DNA of 8,754 nucleotides from positions 1-8,754 of the forward strand of contig CAIQAW010000018.1 of NCBI GenBank assembly GCA_903869875.1, given 5' to 3'. Made by a program: the position numbers and the translations under genes. The stretch is from Candidatus Nomurabacteria bacterium. Its GTDB lineage: Bacteria; Patescibacteriota; Minisyncoccia; Phycocordibacterales; UBA9973. Below are positions 5,717 to 8,754 of this stretch, in pieces. Every line of letters begins with the position of its first letter. Positions within the stretch are counted from its first letter, which is position 1. A model generated the notes under the pieces. It was not told where the DNA came from, ran no database searches, and was given only the letters and a program-made list of their open reading frames with translations.

Positions 5717-5834
5717 CCCGTTTAGAAGCAGATCGCGATCATTGCGATTTTTTGCTTAGTTACATTTGTAATTTTATTTTTTATATTTACCATATACTAA
5801 ACTCGTAACATTGCGATCGCGGCTTCTAACGGGA
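5717..5834 (-). mobile_element. MITE-like inverted-repeat element of about 118 bp
   Basis: The two ends are inverted copies. The left starts CCCGTTTAGAAGC, then AGAT, then CGCGATC. The right, read on the other strand, is (T)CCCGTTAGAAGC then CGCGATCGC, so about 20 bases match with two small gaps. TTCAT flanks both sides (5712-5716 and 5835-5839), as a 4-5 bp target duplication would. The interior is AT-rich, has no coding frame and contains TTACATTTGTAA (5760-5771). Strand is arbitrary. A plain long-hairpin intergenic element is the alternative. Confidence 0.5.
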
Positions 5835-5851
5835 TTCATTTTCTATATAAA

Positions 5852-6148
5852 TTATGAAAGGTGTTTTGAAACAAGCTTTGTCATTTCAAACATTGTAACT
5901 TCTGCTTTACCACCGAATACTTTTTTCAAGTTTTCGTCTGCTAAAATGTTACGTTTGTTACTTGGGTTCTGAAGATTGTGTTTTTTAATGTAAACCCAGA
6001 TTGCCTTAACTACTTCTGAACGAGGCATTGGACCTGCGCCAACTACAGCCGCTAGTTCTGGACTGATTTTCATTGGTTTCATAAATGCACTGTTTGTCTT
6101 TGCTGCTACTTTTGTTGTTGCCATGTATTTTTTTCTTTGATCTGCCAT
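5852..6148 (-). CDS. Stand-alone SWIB/MDM2-domain protein
   Basis: About 98 residues, nearly all one SWIB domain: FMKPMKISPELAAVVG, GPMPRSEVVKAIWVYIKKHN, LQNPSNKRNILADENLKKVFGG, and VTMFEMTKLVSKHL. In eukaryotes the domain belongs to SWI/SNF and MDM2; bacterial stand-alone copies (chlamydiae and others) have been linked to chromatin or topoisomerase function, not proven here. The start is uncertain: ATGs lie at 6169, 6148 and 6124. I prefer 6148 because TAGG lies six bases upstream within TAGGCGGGTA, while the domain itself would be complete from 6124. A strong TGGTATAAT box gives a leader of about 40 bases, unlike the leaderless neighbours. Confidence 0.88.
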   Translation of the reverse strand: MADQRKKYMATTKVAAKTNSAFMKPMKISPELAAVVGAGPMPRSEVVKAIWVYIKKHNLQNPSNKRNILADENLKKVFGGKAEVTMFEMTKLVSKHLS

Positions 6149-6195
6149 TACCCGCCTAAACGGTGGCATTTCATATTATTATTAATATAGAGACA

Positions 6196-6204
6196 ATTAT
6201 ACCA
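6196..6204 (-). promoter_or_regulatory. Extended -10 promoter (TGGTATAAT) for the SWIB gene
   Basis: A perfect TATAAT (6196-6201) with TGn extension on the minus strand, downstream of the terminator at 6235-6256. Predicted start near 6189. This is the strongest box in the window and suggests high expression. Confidence 0.65.
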
Positions 6205-6234
6205 TTAATACCCCCAAATAGCCAGCGTAATACA

Positions 6235-6256
6235 AAACACCCCCATTGGGGTGTTT
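6235..6256 (-). terminator. Intrinsic terminator after the acidic small protein
   Basis: Nine-base arms AAACACCCC (6235-6243) and GGGGTGTTT (6248-6256) enclose a 4-base loop. The minus-strand transcript continues with a short T-run. It lies 8 bases after the TAG at 6265 and closes the small-protein cluster. Confidence 0.8.
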
Positions 6257-6264
6257 GTTTTTAA

Positions 6265-6438
6265 CTATGCTTGTGCAGTTTCTGTAGATTCTGCAACTTC
6301 TTCTTTTTCAACTTCAGACACTTCTTCTGCAACAACTTCTTCACCTTCTACTGGTAATACTGGTGTAGCTGTATGTTCAGTAGTAGTTTCTGTGTGTTCT
6401 ACTGTAGTAACTGTTTCGTCTTTTATTTCGTCTGACAT
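6265..6438 (-). CDS. 57-residue highly acidic, low-complexity protein
   Basis: ATG at 6438 to TAG at 6265. The sequence begins MSDEIKDETVTTVEHTE, is dominated by Glu, Val, Thr and Ala, and contains EGEEVVAEEVSEVEKEEVAE. It has no aromatic residue, no Cys and one likely long helix or disordered segment, so a folded globular domain is unlikely. Support comes from a codon pattern like that of neighbours (GAA, GTT, ACA), its position between the cupin stop and a strong terminator, and the lack of any other candidate in this gap. A TATACT box lies at 6473-6478, about 34 bases upstream. Function unknown; an acidic partner for basic proteins is a guess. Confidence 0.72.
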   Translation of the reverse strand: MSDEIKDETVTTVEHTETTTEHTATPVLPVEGEEVVAEEVSEVEKEEVAESTETAQA

Positions 6439-6472
6439 AATGTGTATTCGTTTAAATAGTAATCGGCAATGC

Positions 6473-6478
6473 AGTATA
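6473..6478 (-). promoter_or_regulatory. Possible -10 box (TATACT) for the acidic small protein
   Basis: Minus-strand TATACT in the cupin-to-acidic-protein gap, 34 bases before the ATG at 6438, too far for a leaderless start. No Shine-Dalgarno sequence is visible in the intervening leader. A second weak TACTAT lies at 6456-6461. Confidence 0.3.
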
Positions 6479-6502
6479 TACTACTATGTTACGAACACCT
6501 AA

Positions 6503-6913
6503 TTATTCTGTTGTTACACCGTCGAACTCTGGGCCGCCTGCCTCAGCCATGGCCTTAGTAGCACGTACCACACCGTCTTTGTGGTGGGCTGGACTGTATA
6601 TGGTATATAGCTTTAATGCATCAGTTGTTGATGTATTTATAACGTTGTGGTGGGCACCAGAAGGCACTATTACAGCGTCACCGTCGGCAACAGTGTATTC
6701 TGTGTCGTTTATTATTACCTTGCCTGTGCCTGACTCGAATCGGAAAAACTGGTCGTTTTCTGTGTGTACTTCAGCACCAATTTCTTCGCCTGGTAGTAAC
6801 GACATCAACACAAGTTGGCAATGTTCGCCTGTATACAAAACATGTCGGAAATCTGTGTTGTCTGTTGTAAGCTTTTCAATATTGTCTTTGTAACCTTTTT
6901 TCATATAGTTCAT
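6503..6913 (-). CDS. Single-domain cupin protein
   Basis: 136 residues with a conserved cupin barrel. The first cupin motif is GAEVHTENDQFFRFESGTGKV (split at 46-65), with His50, Asp54 or Glu60 as likely metal ligands. The second is GDAVIVPSGAHHNVINT, with His88/His89. This variant, with a C-terminal 'SPAHHKDGVVRATK' tail, is a familiar small bacterial cupin, often of unknown substrate. It lacks a second barrel and signal peptide, so it is probably a cytosolic metal-binding protein or sugar/small-molecule sensor. Three candidate ATGs (6917 out of frame, 6913, 6904) lie close together; 6913 gives the frame used here. The start is 21 bases after the TGA of the DUF1905 gene. Confidence 0.9.
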   Translation of the reverse strand: MNYMKKGYKDNIEKLTTDNTDFRHVLYTGEHCQLVLMSLLPGEEIGAEVHTENDQFFRFESGTGKVIINDTEYTVADGDAVIVPSGAHHNVINTSTTDALKLYTIYSPAHHKDGVVRATKAMAEAGGPEFDGVTTE

Positions 6914-6934
6914 TCATTTAGATTTGTAATATAC

Positions 6935-7222
6935 TCATTGTATCACAATCTTTATACGCACAGTGTCGCCTTCTTGCACACCCTCTATCCTGCGTACTTT
7001 TTTACTTATACATAACAGGTACCCCGCCTGTTTATGTGGAAACAAAGACGTAGTCCACGTTGTTTTGCCGACAGTTACATTAACCTTAACAAAACCTTTT
7101 GTATATACGGCACGTATTTTTTCTGACAAGGTTTTTTCTAAAGTTACAAAATGCCAACCACCGTCGCCAGGCCAACGCCATACTTCAGACACGATTGTAA
7201 AATTTTTCTTTAAACTTGGCAT
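6935..7222 (-). CDS. DUF1905-domain protein
   Basis: 95 residues matching the DUF1905 beta-barrel domain in full: GGWHFVTL (about 21-28), VNVTVGKTTWTTSLFPHK (about 47-64), GYLLCISKKVRR (about 67-78) and EGDTVRIKIVI at the end. Larger relatives often add an OmdA/YdeI-type segment, which is absent here. Function is not established. The start lies one base after the TAA of the VF530 gene and has AAAAGG four bases upstream, so it is translationally coupled and the clearest case of Shine-Dalgarno initiation in the window. The gene ends with TGA, showing that UGA is a stop in this genome. Confidence 0.9.
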   Translation of the reverse strand: MPSLKKNFTIVSEVWRWPGDGGWHFVTLEKTLSEKIRAVYTKGFVKVNVTVGKTTWTTSLFPHKQAGYLLCISKKVRRIEGVQEGDTVRIKIVIQ

Positions 7223-7223
7223 G

Positions 7224-7457
7224 TTACCTTTTATTACTTGTGCGCACTGTATACAGATACAGGTCCTCTACTTTTTCGCGAGCCCAGGGTGTTCTACGTA
7301 AAAAAACCAAACTAGACTTTATACTTGGGTCGTTGGTAAAGCATTTTATATTTATATGGTGGCCAAGTTCTACCCAACCAAGTTGTTCAACAAGGTATTC
7401 TAAAATATGGGCCAATGTTTTACCTTGTAGTGGGTCGTTTTGGTGGGCATTATTCAT
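7224..7457 (-). CDS. VF530-family (DUF2132) small DNA-binding protein
   Basis: 77 residues that match the VF530 family almost end to end: NDPLQGKTLAHILEYLVE, LGWVELGHHINIKCFTNDP, and SIKSSLVFLRRTPWAREKVEDLY. The structure of the Vibrio protein VF530 led to a proposed DNA-binding role; direct evidence here is lacking. The frame is open to 7481, but the ATG at 7457 is preferred: it lies 9 bases after TGGTATACT and matches the usual family N-terminus (MNN-x-Q-x-DPL). It heads a small cluster with DUF1905 (1-base gap) and cupin. Confidence 0.92.
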   Translation of the reverse strand: MNNAHQNDPLQGKTLAHILEYLVEQLGWVELGHHINIKCFTNDPSIKSSLVFLRRTPWAREKVEDLYLYTVRTSNKR

Positions 7458-7466
7458 TACATGTAT

Positions 7467-7475
7467 AGTATACCA
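7467..7475 (-). promoter_or_regulatory. Extended -10 promoter (TGGTATACT) for the VF530 cluster
   Basis: Minus-strand TGGTATACT, the same nine bases as upstream of the gene at 3838. The hexamer (7467-7472) is 9 bases from the ATG at 7457. It sits between the terminator at 7492-7513 and the gene, so it starts a new unit. Confidence 0.6.
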
Positions 7476-7491
7476 AAACACAAAATATAAA

Positions 7492-7513
7492 AAACACCTA
7501 CGGGGAGGTGTTT
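7492..7513 (-). terminator. Intrinsic terminator overlapping the stop of the PgeF-like gene
   Basis: Eight-base arms AAACACCT (7492-7499) and AGGTGTTT (7506-7513) enclose a 6-base loop, followed on the minus strand by TTTATATTTT. The TAG stop (7498-7500) of the PgeF-like gene is inside the hairpin, so the last codons do double duty. Confidence 0.75.
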
Positions 7514-8094
7514 ATGCTATTAAAATAATTTTGTAGATCTTCACCAGGTTTAAACAACCGATGCATTACAGTACCGTTTAACATCCACACGACGAGTCTG
7601 TTTTCAACTCCAAAACCGTCTTTGTGTTCCCGTCTGAAACTTGCCAGATCAGGTGTATCAAAAGTACATCTTGGGTCCATAGTTATCGACAAACCTAATA
7701 GTTCATGCTGTATCGCCTTTTTAAAGTCAAAAGTAATACAGTTGATGTCCTCGATAATGTAAGGCGCACCACCATGGTCTACAATTAATTTATATAGACC
7801 ATCCTTTTTTATTTCAAACCGGTGGTAAAAAGGTCCAACATAACACGACCCTCCTGCAAAACGTTCAGCCATTTTTTTGACTAAACCCTTGGTATAGCCG
7901 TACAGACCAGCATGACATATACCGATTTGTCCGTCTTTCCAGAAAGCTATTATGGCACTGTCAGCACCATATGCAACAAGACCAATTTCTTGTTCTTTAG
8001 TAACCATAGCGTCTGCAGACAGCCAAAGGTCAGTTCTACTTGTTACATCCGTAACGTCAGGTCCGTGGACCTGTTTTTGTATTATTAGTTTCAT
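7498..8094 (-). CDS. PgeF/YfiH (laccase-domain, DUF152) homologue lacking the active-site Cys
   Basis: 198 residues. Family blocks are present: QVHG (His10), ADAMVT (27-32), YGADS (42-46), CHAGLYG (60-66), GPFYHRFEI, DPRCTFDT and SFRREHKDGFG. PgeF/YfiH enzymes use a His-Cys-His site; here the ADC motif reads ADS (Ser46, codon AGT), and HAGW becomes HAGL. The proteins are usually 230-270 residues; the N-terminal 50 or so before QVHG are missing. The frame is open to 8163 but that stretch shows no family likeness and crosses a 13-bp inverted repeat, so ATG 8094 is chosen. PgeF trims misincorporated Ser from peptidoglycan precursors; activity of this copy is doubtful, and Cys60 next to His61 might compensate (speculation). 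Confidence 0.85.
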   Translation of the reverse strand: MKLIIQKQVHGPDVTDVTSRTDLWLSADAMVTKEQEIGLVAYGADSAIIAFWKDGQIGICHAGLYGYTKGLVKKMAERFAGGSCYVGPFYHRFEIKKDGLYKLIVDHGGAPYIIEDINCITFDFKKAIQHELLGLSITMDPRCTFDTPDLASFRREHKDGFGVENRLVVWMLNGTVMHRLFKPGEDLQNYFNSINTSP

Positions 8095-8097
8095 GAT

Positions 8098-8139
8098 AAC
8101 AATGTTTTTATTTAAAGTACCATAAGTAAAAACATTGTT
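8098..8139 (-). promoter_or_regulatory. 13-bp perfect inverted repeat just upstream of the PgeF-like gene
   Basis: AACAATGTTTTTA (8098-8110) and TAAAAACATTGTT (8127-8139) are exact complements separated by 16 bases, ending 3 bases before the ATG at 8094. The spacer holds TGGTACTTT (minus strand, 8114-8122), a possible extended -10. This could be an operator around the promoter or a hairpin masking the start; the AT-rich stem has no following T-run, so termination is unlikely. Confidence 0.55.
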
Positions 8140-8225
8140 CAATACCCTACACTCCCGGTACAAATTTTAACGATATAGAGTTTACGCAGTGGCGGATGTT
8201 TTATGTTTCATTTTTAAGGACAACA

Positions 8226-8363
8226 CTAAATAGCTGGCATGCGGTTTACTAAACGAACAAGCTCAATATCATCATAATGCTGTAATAGATCTTTTGTATC
8301 ATTATTTAGTTGACCTTTTTGTAACTTATCTCGTAAAACTGCTAATTGCTTTTTGCCAAAAAC
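8226..8363 (-). pseudogene. In-frame continuation of the metallopeptidase gene past a TAA
   Basis: Directly after the TAA at 8364-8366 the same frame continues for 45 sense codons (VFGKKQLAVLRDKL to LVRLVNRMPAI) to TAG at 8226. The translation is charged and amphipathic with a strong helix pattern, includes only one ATG (close to its end), and reads as a natural C-terminus rather than as intergenic DNA. No ribosome-binding site or start exists to express it alone. It is best seen as the severed C-terminal part of the gene, unless the stop is read through or is a sequence error. Confidence 0.65.
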
Positions 8364-8754
8364 TTACGTCTTTGGATCATAGACACCCTCAAGGTCACGA
8401 AACACAGAGGTTATTCTAGTATCTGTTTCGTTTATTAAACCAACATATTCTTTATCCGGTGCAGACTCCTTAAACTTTGGCTTCCAGTCTTGGTAAAGAT
8501 CACTGTCTAATAGGCCGTCTTGGGCCAAATGACCAAACTCATGATGCAAAAAAGTTGTGTCGATCGTTGGTTTTGATATTTCATTTTGCCCAGGCATCGG
8601 CGGTCGTGGTACATTCTCTTTAACAAAAACAGAACTCTTTATATTTTCTGGAACATCGTCTCTACCACCAGGAACATAGAAAGCAGCCCCTTGTTTAATA
8701 TTTTCTTCTCCTGTCATTTCATGCAACACACTTATAGCTTCTTTAAATTTTTCA
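8364..8754 (-). CDS. Zincin-like metallopeptidase, C-terminal part (N-terminus beyond window)
   Basis: The frame is open to the right edge, so the N-terminus is missing; 129 residues are visible before TAA at 8364. FLHHEFGHLAQDG contains HEFGH, giving two zinc-ligand His and a catalytic Glu. Some 35 residues later INETDTRITSVFRDL offers a Glu as a likely third ligand, as in gluzincins with an HExxH...NExxxD layout. Residues between (LYQDWKPKFKESAPDKEYVG) are hydrophilic. I cannot place it in a named peptidase family; it may belong to an uncharacterised CPR group. The TAA that ends this frame is probably not the original end, because coding-like sequence continues in frame to 8226. Confidence 0.7.
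   Translation of the reverse strand, partial: EKFKEAISVLHEMTGEENIKQGAAFYVPGGRDDVPENIKSSVFVKENVPRPPMPGQNEISKPTIDTTFLHHEFGHLAQDGLLDSDLYQDWKPKFKESAPDKEYVGLINETDTRITSVFRDLEGVYDPKT

Noticed and set aside
6251..6502. Plus-strand Ser/Thr/Val-rich 83-codon frame
   Set aside because: It is the complement of the 57-codon acidic gene on the minus strand, which has the better composition, start and terminator.
8164..8225. Gap between the peptidase remnant and the PgeF-like gene
   Set aside because: Only 62 bases of AT-rich sequence; I see no hairpin with a T-run, no convincing promoter and no coding frame.
1..8754. Use of UGA as a sense codon, as in some CPR lineages
   Set aside because: TGA ends the DUF1905 gene where homologues end, and no conserved protein here is broken by TGA; Trp is encoded by TGG.

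Overview
The window looks like a piece of a Patescibacteria (Candidate Phyla Radiation) chromosome, most likely from a Parcubacteria-like lineage. The lineage call is inference. It rests on several things: a CxxC-x17-CxxC zinc-ribbon protein fused to low-complexity tails, a stand-alone SWIB-domain protein, many very short single-domain proteins, AT-rich DNA and tight gene packing. The standard bacterial code fits: TAA, TAG and TGA all act as stops (TGA ends the DUF1905 gene at 6935-6937), so this is not one of the CPR groups that read UGA as glycine. I see no rRNA, tRNA or CRISPR. The only hint of a mobile element is a small MITE-like repeat. Every gene I can support lies on the minus strand; the plus-strand frames are shadows.

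Read in the direction of transcription (right to left), the layout is as follows. (1) 8754-8226: the C-terminal part of a zincin-like metallopeptidase (HEFGH), whose frame is cut by an in-frame TAA and then continues for 45 more sensible codons. (2) 8094-7498: a PgeF/YfiH ('laccase-domain') homologue that lacks the usual active-site Cys and N-terminal region. It is preceded by a 13-bp dyad and ends in an intrinsic terminator. (3) 7457-6265: a cluster of small proteins (VF530-family, DUF1905, cupin, and a 57-residue acidic protein) closed by a terminator. (4) 6148-5852: SWIB. (5) 5834-5717: the MITE-like inverted-repeat element, flanked by a short direct repeat and sitting exactly against the start codon of the DUF167 gene. 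(6) 5716-3566: DUF167, the CxxC/RGG/Lys-tail protein (with a hairpin leader), two small, possibly paralogous proteins, a minimal YgjP/SprT-like metallopeptidase and a two-helix membrane protein. (7) 3522-2425: a secreted or anchored two-domain protein. (8) 2372-2304: a 22-codon basic microprotein with its own terminator. (9) 2219-1: an HI0933/YhiN-family flavoprotein followed by a D-2-hydroxyacid-dehydrogenase-like protein whose catalytic Arg, Glu and His are all replaced. That gene is cut by the left edge.

The clearest system-level signal is in the promoters. Five genes start 6 to 9 bases after a TATACT box, and one more after GATAAT. Most of these boxes have the TGn extension, and they often overlap the stop of the gene upstream. 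This predicts that neighbouring genes are transcribed separately as leaderless or nearly leaderless mRNAs. Shine-Dalgarno-like sequence is seen mainly where a start lies inside a longer transcript (DUF1905, perhaps SWIB). The genes do not form one obvious pathway. Several (CxxC/RGG protein, SWIB, VF530) are plausible nucleic-acid-associated factors.
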